Part shown: positions 1-7,538 of the stretch, one piece after another
Layout: each line of letters starts with the position of its first letter
Position numbering within the stretch: position 1 is the first letter of the stretch
Assembly (NCBI GenBank): GCA_934183705.1
Contig: CAKPSW010000002.1
Location: 1-39,776 of the forward strand
Direction of reading: 5' to 3'
DNA length: 39,776 bases
Origin: an uncultured Bacilli bacterium
Lineage (GTDB): Bacteria > Bacillota_I > Bacilli_A > RF39 > UBA660
Notes under the pieces: generated by a model
The model's input: only the letters and a program-made list of their open reading frames with translations
Told to the model about the DNA's origin: nothing
The model's database searches: none
Position numbers and translations under genes: made by a program

Positions 1-1328
1 GCCTAGAGGAAGAAGTAGTAGAGAAATATAAAACTGAAAACGAAGATAATATGAAACCAGAACAGTTAAAAGAACTATTAACAAAAGTAGCATTAATATT
101 CCATGGTATAGAATATGAATTATTTAGAAATATTGTCGTAAAAGAAAAGAAAAGAGCCGATGGACGTGCCATGGATGAAATAAGGCCATTATCTACTGAT
201 ATCGATCTTCTTCCAAGGTGTCATGGTAGCGCTTTATTTACAAGAGGAGAAACTCAGTCTTTGGCTACAGTAACCTTAGGAGCTTTAGGAGAACATCAAA
301 TATTAGATGGACTAGGTATTGAAGATGCTAAAAGATTTATGCTTCACTATAACTTCCCAGCCTTCTCTGTAGGAGAAACAGGAAGATATGGTGCCCCTGG
401 TAGAAGAGAAATAGGCCATGGTGCCTTAGGAGAAAGAGCTTTATCTTATGTAATACCTTCTGAAGAAGAATTCCCATATACCATAAGAGTAGTAAGTGAA
501 ATCCTAGAAAGTAACGGTTCATCATCTCAAGCCACAATATGTGCCGGAACAATGGCTCTAATGGCCGCTGGTGTACCAATAAAAAAACCAGTAGCAGGAA
601 TAGCTATGGGATTAATAACCCATGAAGATGAATATACAATACTTACTGATATTCAAGGAATGGAAGATCATCTAGGAGATATGGATTTCAAAGTAGCAGG
701 AACAAAAGATGGTATTACTGCTCTTCAAATGGATATCAAAATAGATGGAATAAATAGAGATATATTAAAAGAAGCTTTAGCTCAAGCAAAAAAAGCTAGA
801 CTAGAAATATTAGATGTAATTACAAAACAAATAGAAAAACCAAGAGAGGATGTATCTAAGTATGCTCCTAAGACAGAAACATTTATGATAAATCCAGATA
901 AGATTAAAGATGTTATCGGTCGTGGTGGAGAAATGATTACCAAGATAATATTAGAGTGTAGTGGTGTAAACACAGTAAATGACATAAACGCTGTTAAAGT
1001 AGATTTAGAAGATGATGGAAGAGTAATTATATATCATACAGATAGAGATATAATAAATAAAACAGCTGAAAGAATAAAAAATATAGCTAGAGAAGTAGAA
1101 ATAGGAAAAGTATATACTTGCAAAGTAGTAGATGTAGAAGATTTTGGTATCTTCGTAGAATTATGGCCTGGATGTGAAGGACTAATTCACGTATCACAAT
1201 TAGATACAAAGAGAGTAGAAAAACCAAGTGATATGTTCAAAGTAGGAGACGAAGTAATAGCAATAGCTACAGGATATGACAAAAAAGGAAAACTAAACCT
1301 ATCAAGAAAAGAACTATTAAAGAAATAG
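1..1328 (+). CDS. pnp: Polynucleotide phosphorylase, C-terminal part (5' end outside window)
   Basis: 3'-5' phosphorolytic exoribonuclease of RNA turnover. The reading frame is open from base 3, so the gene is cut by the window edge; about 441 of the usual ~700 residues are present. Visible domains are the second RNase PH-like core (with the motifs [22 protein letters not shown] and SNGSSSQA), a KH domain with its GXXG loop as GRGG at bases 918-929, and a C-terminal S1 domain from about base 1105 ([20 protein letters not shown]). It ends in a 10-bp terminator that overlaps the stop codon. An internal ATG at base 51 is not the real start because the frame continues upstream through it. Confidence 0.97.
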   Translation, partial: LEEEVVEKYKTENEDNMKPEQLKELLTKVALIFHGIEYELFRNIVVKEKKRADGRAMDEIRPLSTDIDLLPRCHGSALFTRGETQSLATVTLGALGEHQILDGLGIEDAKRFMLHYNFPAFSVGETGRYGAPGRREIGHGALGERALSYVIPSEEEFPYTIRVVSEILESNGSSSQATICAGTMALMAAGVPIKKPVAGIAMGLITHEDEYTILTDIQGMEDHLGDMDFKVAGTKDGITALQMDIKIDGINRDILKEALAQAKKARLEILDVITKQIEKPREDVSKYAPKTETFMINPDKIKDVIGRGGEMITKIILECSGVNTVNDINAVKVDLEDDGRVIIYHTDRDIINKTAERIKNIAREVEIGKVYTCKVVDVEDFGIFVELWPGCEGLIHVSQLDTKRVEKPSDMFKVGDEVIAIATGYDKKGKLNLSRKELLKK

Positions 1329-1349
1329 AAAAAACATCTATTTCTTTTA
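1319..1349 (+). terminator. Rho-independent terminator after pnp
   Basis: AAAGAAATAG (1319-1328) pairs perfectly with CTATTTCTTT (1338-1347) around a 9-base loop. The left arm contains the pnp stop codon. The U-rich right arm does part of the work of the T-tract. Confidence 0.6.
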
Positions 1350-1404
1350 ATTTAAAAATATTATCTAATAGTAACTTATTATATTAGAAAAATTAAAAAA
1401 GATA

Positions 1405-1433
1405 TTGTATTTTAAAAAAAAGTATGATAAAAT
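1405..1433 (+). promoter_or_regulatory. Promoter of sepF-divIVA
   Basis: TTGTAT (1405-1410), 17-base spacer, TAAAAT (1428-1433), with TG one base before the -10 (extended -10). The same arrangement recurs before era, rplU and the surface-protein cassette. Confidence 0.65.
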
Positions 1434-1456
1434 TATAGAGAATAGGAGAGATATAT

Positions 1457-1849
1457 ATGGCACTAAACAAACTAAAAAAATTCGTAAGTGAAGAAGTAAT
1501 GAATGAAGAATTTAGAGAAGATGAATACTATGATGCTGAAAACGTTACTATTCCTAGTAGTGGTAAAATGATTCTTTTAGAACCTCGTGCTTATTCTGAA
1601 AGTCAGCAAATCGCAGACCATTTAAAAAAGAGAAACACCGTTGTTGTAAATATGAAAAGGGTAACACCAGATCAAGCTAAAAGAATAGTAGATTTTTTAA
1701 GTGGCACTGTATATGCAATAGGTGGAGACCTTCAAAAAATAGGTGGTGGAATATTCTTATGTACACCTAAAAACGTAAACGTTGAAGGAACCATTTCCGA
1801 AGAAGACGAAAAAGGAAAGAAAAAAAACGATATTGACTTAGAATGGTAG
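1457..1849 (+). CDS. sepF: Cell division protein SepF
   Basis: SepF forms rings that align and tether FtsZ filaments to the membrane at the septum. The 130-residue product has a short N-terminal segment ([14 protein letters not shown]) that would serve as the membrane-binding amphipathic helix, an acidic linker, and the conserved core, with [20 protein letters not shown] at about 35-54, then [20 protein letters not shown] and [15 protein letters not shown]. The ATG has a good site, GGAGAG, 6 bases upstream. divIVA follows after 20 bases. In Bacillus subtilis ylmG and ylmH lie between the two; both are absent here. Confidence 0.95.
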   Translation: MALNKLKKFVSEEVMNEEFREDEYYDAENVTIPSSGKMILLEPRAYSESQQIADHLKKRNTVVVNMKRVTPDQAKRIVDFLSGTVYAIGGDLQKIGGGIFLCTPKNVNVEGTISEEDEKGKKKNDIDLEW

Positions 1850-1869
1850 AAGGTAGAAGGTGACTTTTT

Positions 1870-2304
1870 ATGAAGAGGTTTACTATCGAAAATAACGGCT
1901 ATAACATTGAAGAAGTAAATAGATTTATTGACATCGTTATTAAAAGATTAGAAAAATTAAACAGTGATAATGCTCTTATGCAAATGAAAATCTCTTCATT
2001 AGAAGAAGAACTACAAAAGAGCAAAAAAGAAGAAATAAATTTAAGCGAAGCAATCCTAGCGGCTCAAAAAACTGCCGATAGAATTAAAGAGTTAGCTCGT
2101 GAAGAATCCAACATGATTGTAGAACAGGCAAGAAATAACGCCAATTCCATCGTTCATGAAGCTCTTTTAACCGCTGAAAAAACTAACAACGAAGCTATGA
2201 TTCTAAGAAAAAATATTACTGTATATAAAAATAGAGTAAAGAACATTATCAAATCACAACTAGAAATAGCAGATGAACTAGATAAATACGACTTAGATAA
2301 CTAA
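1870..2304 (+). CDS. divIVA: DivIVA-family polar/septal protein
   Basis: DivIVA-type proteins bind negatively curved membrane at poles and septa and recruit division, and in spore formers chromosome-anchoring, proteins. The 144-residue product opens with the family signature (RFTIENNGYNIEEVNRFID), the membrane-binding part, followed by heptad-rich coiled coil over most of its length (about residues 25-140), rich in Glu, Lys and Ala. It lies 20 bases after sepF under the same promoter and ends in a clear terminator. It could instead be a GpsB/DivIVA-like paralogue, but the position beside sepF favours DivIVA. Confidence 0.88.
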   Translation: MKRFTIENNGYNIEEVNRFIDIVIKRLEKLNSDNALMQMKISSLEEELQKSKKEEINLSEAILAAQKTADRIKELAREESNMIVEQARNNANSIVHEALLTAEKTNNEAMILRKNITVYKNRVKNIIKSQLEIADELDKYDLDN

Positions 2305-2326
2305 ATACCAATATAGGTATTTTTTT
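2303..2326 (+). terminator. Terminator after divIVA
   Basis: AAATACC (2303-2309), 6-base loop, GGTATTT (2316-2322), then more T residues. It overlaps the divIVA stop codon. Confidence 0.8.
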
Positions 2327-2338
2327 CATAGATATATA

Positions 2339-2367
2339 TTGAAAAAAAGATAAAAAAAAGATATAAT
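2339..2367 (+). promoter_or_regulatory. Promoter of the vanZ-like/ybeY/dgkA/cdd operon
   Basis: TTGAAA (2339-2344), 17-base spacer, consensus TATAAT (2362-2367), just after the divIVA terminator. Confidence 0.75.
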
Positions 2368-2396
2368 TAATATATAATGAAAAGGAGGCGTTAGAA

Positions 2397-3014
2397 GTGA
2401 TAAAAAACGTATTTATGGAAGTGCTTCCCGATGTCTGGCCCATGCTTATAATCATATTAGTAATAATAGTAAGTTTAAGAGTAACATACCTAATAACAAA
2501 AAATAAAAAATTCAAGTTGCATAAGGAGATAATATATCTCCTAGCAATAATATACCTATTATGCCTATTCCATGTAGTAACATTTCAAGATAGCAATTAT
2601 GGAACATCTAACTTCACGCCATTTAAAGAAATATTTAGATACGACATAGGTACTCACAAATTTATGAGAAACGTTATGGGAAATATTATATTATTTATTC
2701 CATATGGCTTCTTAGCTTCATACCTACTAAAAAACAAAAAGTTCTCTGTTATATCAATTCTTACTATAATAGCATCACTTACTATTGAAACAGTTCAGTA
2801 CTATATAGGAAGAGTCTTTGATATCGATGACATAATTCTAAATGTTACAGGAGGAATAGTAGGCTTTCTAATATATATCGGGCTAGATGCTATCAAAAAT
2901 AAAATAAAAATACTAAAAAATGATACCATATTAGATATACTTATCATAATATTCTTAGCATTAATAATAATATATTCCTTTAATATTAATGTATTCAGTA
3001 TATGGGGGCAATAA
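2397..3014 (+). CDS. VanZ-like family membrane protein
   Basis: Integral membrane protein of the VanZ-like superfamily; biochemical role unknown, and the family name comes from low-level teicoplanin resistance. The 205-residue product shows about five hydrophobic segments and the family motifs: NFTPFKEI near residue 75, GNIILFIPYGFLASYL near 98, an acidic/Gln motif (IETVQYYIGR), and FDIDDIILNVTGGIVGFLIY. The start is GTG at 2397, chosen because GGAGG sits 8 bases upstream (2384-2388). It is first in an operon with ybeY, whose start lies 2 bases after this stop. Nothing links it to glycopeptide resistance here: vanHAX-type genes are absent. Confidence 0.85.
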   Translation: MIKNVFMEVLPDVWPMLIIILVIIVSLRVTYLITKNKKFKLHKEIIYLLAIIYLLCLFHVVTFQDSNYGTSNFTPFKEIFRYDIGTHKFMRNVMGNIILFIPYGFLASYLLKNKKFSVISILTIIASLTIETVQYYIGRVFDIDDIILNVTGGIVGFLIYIGLDAIKNKIKILKNDTILDILIIIFLALIIIYSFNINVFSIWGQ

Positions 3015-3016
3015 AA

Positions 3017-3457
3017 ATGTTTGAAATATTTAACGAAACAGATAAAGAAATAAAAGAAATAGATAAACTAGAAAACTATATGAATTTTGTCGTTGACAAA
3101 TTAGACTTAAAAAAAGCCATATTTAATATAATATTTGTGAATAGTGAAGAAATTCATAAAATAAATAAAGAATATAGAAATGTTGATAGAATAACTGATG
3201 TTATATCCTTTGCTTTAGAAGATAACAAAGATATATCATATAAAGACTTTAGACTATTAGGAGATATTTATATAGCTATTGAAGTTGCTTACAGTCAAGC
3301 TCTAGAGTATAATCACAGCACCGAAAGAGAAGTATGTTTCCTATCAACACATGGCTTATTACATCTATTAGGATATGATCATATGAAAGAAGAAGATGAA
3401 AAAATAATGTTTGAAAAACAAAAGGAGTTATTAGATGCCTACGAGATCAAAAGATAA
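3017..3457 (+). CDS. ybeY: Endoribonuclease YbeY (rRNA maturation factor)
   Basis: Zn-dependent single-strand endoribonuclease involved in 16S rRNA 3'-end maturation and ribosome quality control. The 146-residue protein ends with the metal-binding signature HGLLHLLGYDH (112-122), whose three histidines bind zinc, and contains RITDVISFAL (58-67). I place the start at ATG 3017, 8 bases after GGGGG (3004-3008). An in-frame ATG at 3002 would overlap the upstream gene and has no ribosome-binding site. Its 3' end overlaps dgkA by 23 bases. Order ybeY-dgkA-cdd matches Bacillus. Confidence 0.95.
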   Translation: MFEIFNETDKEIKEIDKLENYMNFVVDKLDLKKAIFNIIFVNSEEIHKINKEYRNVDRITDVISFALEDNKDISYKDFRLLGDIYIAIEVAYSQALEYNHSTEREVCFLSTHGLLHLLGYDHMKEEDEKIMFEKQKELLDAYEIKR

Positions 3458-3818
3458 AAGAAGTTTTAAAAAAAGCTTTATAGATTGTATTCACGGATTA
3501 GAATTCACTATTACCAATGAAGATAATTTTAAAAGAGAAATAATTTTAGGAATAATAGCTCTAATTATGTGCTTTATCCTTAAAGTATCCAAGCTAGAGT
3601 TCATAATAGTCCTAGTAGTAATAGCATTAGTATTAATAAGCGAAGTTATAAATACTGCTATAGAAAAAACAGTGGATTTATATACTACTAAATATAATGA
3701 AACTGCTAAGATAGCTAAAGATGTATCAGCCTTTTCAGTACTATTAACATCTATATTCGCATTAGTAATAGGCCTTTTAATATTTGGCGAAAAAATAATA
3801 ACACTAATAGGAGGATAA
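3435..3818 (+). CDS. dgkA: Diacylglycerol/undecaprenol kinase family protein
   Basis: Small integral-membrane lipid kinase. In Gram-positive bacteria this family phosphorylates undecaprenol, recycling the carrier lipid of wall synthesis. The 127-residue product has an N-terminal cytoplasmic helix (SFKKSFIDCIHGLEFTI), about three transmembrane helices, and the catalytic signature EVINTAIEKTVDLYT with its conserved Glu, Asn and Asp. The ATG at 3435 lies inside ybeY and follows GGAG by 7 bases, so the two are probably translationally coupled. Substrate (undecaprenol rather than diacylglycerol) is inferred from Gram-positive homologues. Confidence 0.92.
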   Translation: MPTRSKDKRSFKKSFIDCIHGLEFTITNEDNFKREIILGIIALIMCFILKVSKLEFIIVLVVIALVLISEVINTAIEKTVDLYTTKYNETAKIAKDVSAFSVLLTSIFALVIGLLIFGEKIITLIGG

Positions 3819-3820
3819 AT

Positions 3821-4207
3821 ATGGAAGAGAGCTTAAAAAGATTACTAAGAAATAGTTATAGCCCATACTCTAATTTTAAAGTATCAGCTATATGTCTTAT
3901 GAAAGATGGAAAAACCTTTGGTGGAGTAAATGTAGAAAATGCATCATATGGAGCTACTATATGTGCTGAGAGAGTAGCAATTACTTCTGCTATAGCAAAT
4001 GGATATACAAAAGGAGATTTTAGTAAACTATACGTAATGTGTGATACTAGTAAAATAGCATCAAGTTGTTTTATGTGTAGACAAGTAATAAATGAATTTT
4101 TTGATAAAGATTCTGAAATAATACTATATAGTAATGATGGTGAAAAAGAAGTATATACAGTAAGAGAACTATGTCCTTATCCATTTGGAAGTTCTGATTT
4201 AATATAA
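3821..4207 (+). CDS. cdd: Cytidine deaminase
   Basis: Deaminates cytidine and deoxycytidine in pyrimidine salvage. The 128-residue length is that of the homotetrameric class. The catalytic zinc site is visible: Cys48 with the proton-shuttling Glu50 in CAE (48-50), and Cys83 and Cys86 in SCFMCRQV. The usual Pro before the first Cys of the PCxxC motif is Ser here (SSCFMC). NVENASYGATICAERVAI is the family signature. The start ATG at 3821 follows GGAGG (3810-3814), which is embedded in the end of dgkA. In Bacillus era comes next; here a surface-protein cassette intervenes. Confidence 0.93.
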   Translation: MEESLKRLLRNSYSPYSNFKVSAICLMKDGKTFGGVNVENASYGATICAERVAITSAIANGYTKGDFSKLYVMCDTSKIASSCFMCRQVINEFFDKDSEIILYSNDGEKEVYTVRELCPYPFGSSDLI

Positions 4208-4234
4208 ATACGCCTCTAAAATTAAAATAAATAA

Positions 4235-4263
4235 TTGTCAAATAAATAAAAATATGCTAAAAT
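4235..4263 (+). promoter_or_regulatory. Promoter of the surface-protein cassette
   Basis: TTGTCA (4235-4240), 17 bases, TAAAAT (4258-4263), with an extended -10 TG. No terminator is obvious between cdd and this promoter, so read-through from the upstream operon is possible. Confidence 0.65.
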
Positions 4264-4291
4264 TTAAATAGATAGAAAGGTAGGTGCCATT

Positions 4292-4459
4292 ATGTTAACT
4301 ATGAATGAAAAAGAAGAAACGTTAATCAAAAAAGCATCTATTTACTCAAACAAAGAAATAAACAATTATAACACTACCAATAAATATAGTATAACTATGA
4401 AAATAACTAATAGAAATATTAGTCCTTTTTCGTATCTATTTGGTGGTGATATTATATGA
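4292..4459 (+). CDS. Small ORF, 55 residues, coupled to the surface protein gene
   Basis: ATG at 4292 follows GAAAGGTAGGTG by a normal spacing and lies 29 bases from the promoter -10. The product is 55 residues, starts MLTMNEKEE, is basic and Asn-rich, and has no hydrophobic segment or motif that I recognise. Its stop codon overlaps the start of the next gene as ATGA (4456-4459), the usual mark of translational coupling. Own promoter, ribosome-binding site and coupling argue that it is translated. It may be a short regulatory or leader peptide controlling the downstream surface protein rather than a protein with its own activity. Function unknown. Confidence 0.6.
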   Translation: MLTMNEKEETLIKKASIYSNKEINNYNTTNKYSITMKITNRNISPFSYLFGGDII

Positions 4460-5937
4460 ATAGTAAAAACAAAAAGATAATAATAATTATTATATCAGTT
4501 ATATTAATATTATTTGGAATATATATGTTATATAATACTTTTGCAGTAAGTACTATAGCTTCAAAGAGTGAAGATAATATATACGATATAATAGCAGGAG
4601 AAGGAACAACTATAACAGTTCCAAAGGGTAATAGTAAAACAATATACTTTCACCTAAAAAATACAAATAATAGTAGTGTAAAATATGCATTAGGATATAA
4701 TACTACTGCTAATATAGAAGTAAAAGTATATGAAGACTCTAAAGATAAAACAAGTGATATAATAGGTTATACAGAAAATAAATATATTAAATTATATTTA
4801 AATAATACTTCTACTACTGATAATACTGTTACTATTACATCAGTATTAGGTTATGAAAATGGAGGAGATCTAATAGTACCAGATGGTATTAGTTTAATAA
4901 CAGAAGTATATACTCCACCAAAAATAACAGAACCTACAGTTGTTTTATCAGATTATATAACTAATTTATATACTAGTGCTAGTAAATCTACAGCAACAAA
5001 TAATAGTATTAAATATAATTATGCATCTTCGGTTAATCTAATGAACGATAGATTAGGTAGTTCATCTACTAGTGTTAACGGAGGTAATATAAGATACTAT
5101 GGAGCATCACCAAACAACTATATATACTTTAATTGTAGTAATTATTATAACCAGACTTCTGATACTTGTGAGTTGTGGCGTATTATAGGAGTATTTGATG
5201 GTAAAGTAAAGATAATTAGAAATGAAACTATAGGTGCTTATTCATGGGATACATCAGCATCAGACGTAAACTCAGGGCAAGGAGAAAATGAATGGCCACA
5301 AGCTGATTTAATGAAACTACTTAATCCTGGGTATTCATCTGAATCAGTCGGAGGAAGTTTATATTACAACGGTGGGTCTGGTACATGCTTCTCAGGGGAA
5401 AATAATGCTACCACATCATGTGACTTTAGTTCAACAGGATTAAAAAATAACACCACAAGAGGAAAAATAGCCGAAGTAACATGGAATCTCGGAGGATGGG
5501 ATGGTAGTAGCACTACAGTATACCCAAACCAAATATATGGACATGAAAGAGGAAAAAAAGTATATTCTGGACGTAGTACGACATGGAAAGGAAGGGTAGC
5601 CCTTCCATATGAAAGTGATTATGGATATGCAGCCAACTTTACCAAATGTAATAAAACACTGTACGATTATAATGAAAGTGTATGTACAAGTAATAACTGG
5701 ATGTTTCCTGTAATTACAACATCTGGTGATAACTTTGGTTGGTTTTTAACTACTGATGCTGAGTATTTTACTTCTGGATGTTATATTGATCCTAGCGGTT
5801 ATGTCTATTACTATTGTAATATCGAGGTAGCAGAAAAAAGATGGACAGTTACACCAACTCTCTTCTTGAATTCTGATGAAAGTATTATAGAAGGAAATAC
5901 AGGTTCAATAAGTGATCCATATAAATTAAGTCCATAA
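4456..5937 (+). CDS. Membrane-anchored surface protein, paralogue A
   Basis: Unrecognised 493-residue exported protein. An N-terminal uncleaved anchor or signal (hydrophobic residues about 6-30) is followed by a beta-rich domain (about 35-155) and a large C-terminal domain from LSDYITNLY (about 165) to the end. That domain is shared with the next gene and contains ELWRIIGVFDGKVKIIRNETIGAYSWDTSAS split over two segments, TWNLGGW and ALPYESDYGYA. Six cysteines in three close pairs (NC/TC, TC/SC, KC/VC) are kept in both paralogues, suggesting disulfides outside the cell. The C-terminus (TPTLFLNSDESIIEG and DPYKLSP) resembles the end of C-type-lectin/formylglycine-generating-like domains. It is coupled by ATGA to the preceding ORF; paralogue B starts 12 bases later. 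Confidence 0.8.
   Translation: MNSKNKKIIIIIISVILILFGIYMLYNTFAVSTIASKSEDNIYDIIAGEGTTITVPKGNSKTIYFHLKNTNNSSVKYALGYNTTANIEVKVYEDSKDKTSDIIGYTENKYIKLYLNNTSTTDNTVTITSVLGYENGGDLIVPDGISLITEVYTPPKITEPTVVLSDYITNLYTSASKSTATNNSIKYNYASSVNLMNDRLGSSSTSVNGGNIRYYGASPNNYIYFNCSNYYNQTSDTCELWRIIGVFDGKVKIIRNETIGAYSWDTSASDVNSGQGENEWPQADLMKLLNPGYSSESVGGSLYYNGGSGTCFSGENNATTSCDFSSTGLKNNTTRGKIAEVTWNLGGWDGSSTTVYPNQIYGHERGKKVYSGRSTTWKGRVALPYESDYGYAANFTKCNKTLYDYNESVCTSNNWMFPVITTSGDNFGWFLTTDAEYFTSGCYIDPSGYVYYYCNIEVAEKRWTVTPTLFLNSDESIIEGNTGSISDPYKLSP
5204..5261 (+). repeat. 58-base exact repeat, copy in paralogue A
   Basis: This stretch, encoding VKIIRNETIGAYSWDTSA, is identical base for base to 6704-6761. It is the longest perfect match I see between the two tandem surface-protein genes, which otherwise differ at many third positions. 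Confidence 0.85.
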
Positions 5938-5949
5938 AAGGAGGTACTA

Positions 5950-7446
5950 ATGAAAAAAATAGAGATTAAAAATATATATTTAATACTAGTCATTTCTATA
6001 GGATTAATAGGATTAGGTATAGGATCAACTTATGCTATGTTTACCGCTAGTGATAAGATAGATAATCCCATTAGTTTATCTTCTAATTTATCTTCAGAAG
6101 AAGATATATTTGAATCCTTTGATATTACTTTAAATTCTAAAGAAAATAAAAGTATTAAATTTAATATTACTAATAGTAATAATTTAAATAATCTAAAATA
6201 TGCCTCTTGGTATATATATGAAGGTAATGATACTGATTTAACTTTTTATACAAGTATAAGTAGTACCAGTGATATAGAACCAAATGGAATACTAAGTACT
6301 ACTGGAGGAGTTATTAATATTAAAATAGTTAATAATACTACTAGTAAAATTAATCTAGTAATAGGAGTATCTACAAGTAAAGATAATATAATATTACCTA
6401 ATTACATGAAATTAATATCTAGTAATGAAGAACCTAAAGAACTACTAGCAGATTATATAACTAATCTATATACTAATGCAGAAAAAACTACAGCAAAAAA
6501 TAATAGTATTACATATAATTATGCTTCTTCAGTATCACTTATGAACGATAGACTTGGTAGTTCATCTACTGATATTGATGGAGGTAATATAAGATATTAT
6601 GGAGCTAGTCCAAATAACTATATATACTTTAATTGTTCTGATTATAATAATCAAACCTCTAATACTTGTGAACTTTGGAGAATCATAGGAGTATTTGGTA
6701 ATCAAGTAAAGATAATTAGAAATGAAACTATAGGTGCTTATTCATGGGATACATCAGCATCTAATATTAATTTAGGAAATGGTATAAATGAATGGTCGCA
6801 AGCTAAACTTATGAAACTACTTAATCCTGGATATGAAAATGAAACCGTTGGAGGAAGTCTATACTATAATAAAGGGTCTGGTACATGTTATTCAAGGAAT
6901 AACAATGCTACAAAATCATGTGATTTTACTTCAACAGGTATAAAAAATGATGCAACAAAAAATAAAATAGCAGAAGTAACATGGAATCTAGGTGGATGGA
7001 ACACTGCAAGTATATATTCAAATCAAATCTATGGCTATGAAAGAGGAACTAAAGTACTATCTGGGCGTAGTACAACATGGCCAGGAAGGATAGCCCTTCC
7101 GTATCCATCTGATTACGGATATGCAACAGACTTTAATAAATGTACGCAAAATTTATATAATTATGAAAGTAGCACTAATTCATATGGTTGCAAAAACAAT
7201 GACTGGATGTATCCTATAATTACTAATTCATCTAGCAATAACGGATGGTTATTAACCCCTGATTCTGACAATTCGTATCTTGCGTGGAGTGTGCGCTCGT
7301 CGGGCTATGTCAACAACGGCAACGGCAGCTACTACTACGTGTATAACACGAACGTGGTCGCTCCAGTCCTTTATCTATCCTCTGATGAGAGTATTGTAGA
7401 AGGAACTACAGGTACAGAGAGTAATCCATTTAAATTAAACCCATAA
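5950..7446 (+). CDS. Membrane-anchored surface protein, paralogue B, with GC-rich variable-looking C-terminus
   Basis: 498-residue tandem paralogue of the preceding gene; function unknown. An N-terminal signal or anchor (residues about 9-31, ending STYAMFTAS, reminiscent of TasA/camelysin-type leaders) precedes a beta-rich Asn/Ser/Thr-rich domain and the shared C-terminal domain from LADYITNLY onward. The same three cysteine pairs are present. Near the C-terminus, WSVRSSGYV then an Asn/Gly/Ser/Tyr run then VVAPVLYLSSDESI is encoded by an abruptly GC-rich segment (see 7264-7377). This is the layout of the ligand-binding end of diversity-generating-retroelement targets with a C-type lectin fold. 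Start ATG 5950 follows AAAGGAGG (5938-5945). Confidence 0.82.
   Translation: MKKIEIKNIYLILVISIGLIGLGIGSTYAMFTASDKIDNPISLSSNLSSEEDIFESFDITLNSKENKSIKFNITNSNNLNNLKYASWYIYEGNDTDLTFYTSISSTSDIEPNGILSTTGGVINIKIVNNTTSKINLVIGVSTSKDNIILPNYMKLISSNEEPKELLADYITNLYTNAEKTTAKNNSITYNYASSVSLMNDRLGSSSTDIDGGNIRYYGASPNNYIYFNCSDYNNQTSNTCELWRIIGVFGNQVKIIRNETIGAYSWDTSASNINLGNGINEWSQAKLMKLLNPGYENETVGGSLYYNKGSGTCYSRNNNATKSCDFTSTGIKNDATKNKIAEVTWNLGGWNTASIYSNQIYGYERGTKVLSGRSTTWPGRIALPYPSDYGYATDFNKCTQNLYNYESSTNSYGCKNNDWMYPIITNSSSNNGWLLTPDSDNSYLAWSVRSSGYVNNGNGSYYYVYNTNVVAPVLYLSSDESIVEGTTGTESNPFKLNP
6704..6761 (+). repeat. 58-base exact repeat, copy in paralogue B
   Basis: Identical to 5204-5261, exactly 1500 bases downstream. 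It marks either recent duplication or gene conversion between the two surface-protein genes. Confidence 0.85.
7264..7377 (+). other. Candidate variable repeat (diversity-generating retroelement target)
   Basis: By my count 51 of the 90 bases 7281-7370 are G or C, against the strongly A+T-rich flanks of the same gene. Codons switch from A/T-ending to C/G-ending (GCG, TCG, CGC, GGC, GTG, ACG), and the middle is a run of AAC, GGC, AGC and TAC codons. Those are what one expects when AAC codons of a template are altered only at adenines. The segment codes WSVRSSGYV, a variable run, and VVAPVLYL, which matches the fixed-variable-fixed layout of lectin-fold variable regions. No template repeat or reverse transcriptase is seen in this window, so this is an inference from composition and codon pattern. 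Horizontal transfer of a short segment is the alternative. Confidence 0.5.
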
Positions 7447-7451
7447 TACTT

Positions 7452-7485
7452 AAAGTTTAGGTACATATATACCTAAACTTTTTCT
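7452..7485 (+). terminator. Strong terminator closing the surface-protein cassette
   Basis: A perfect 12-bp stem (AAAGTTTAGGTA, 7452-7463, with TACCTAAACTTT, 7470-7481), loop CATATA, followed by TTC and T residues. Confidence 0.88.
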
Positions 7486-7513
7486 TGTTAATTTATCTTT
7501 ATTATGATAAAAT
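7485..7513 (+). promoter_or_regulatory. Promoter of era
   Basis: TTGTTA (7485-7490), 17 bases, TAAAAT (7508-7513), extended -10 TG. It starts immediately after the cassette terminator, so era is transcribed independently of it. Confidence 0.7.
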
Positions 7514-7538
7514 TAAATAGAGAAAGGAAGAACTATTT

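Noticed and set aside
337..579. Long antisense frames opposite pnp, recO, the MMPL gene and others
   Set aside because: They are low-complexity hydrophobic or Ser/Ile-rich translations opposite A-rich coding strands, lack ribosome-binding sites, and overlap well-supported genes.
2397..3014. VanZ-like gene as a glycopeptide resistance determinant
   Set aside because: VanZ-like proteins are common in Bacillota without van clusters, and no vanHAX or regulator genes are near; ddl at 28602 is a separate housekeeping-type gene.
4456..7446. Paralogous surface genes as an insertion sequence or phage tail module
   Set aside because: No transposase, integrase, inverted repeats or target duplication are visible, and no phage structural genes are near.
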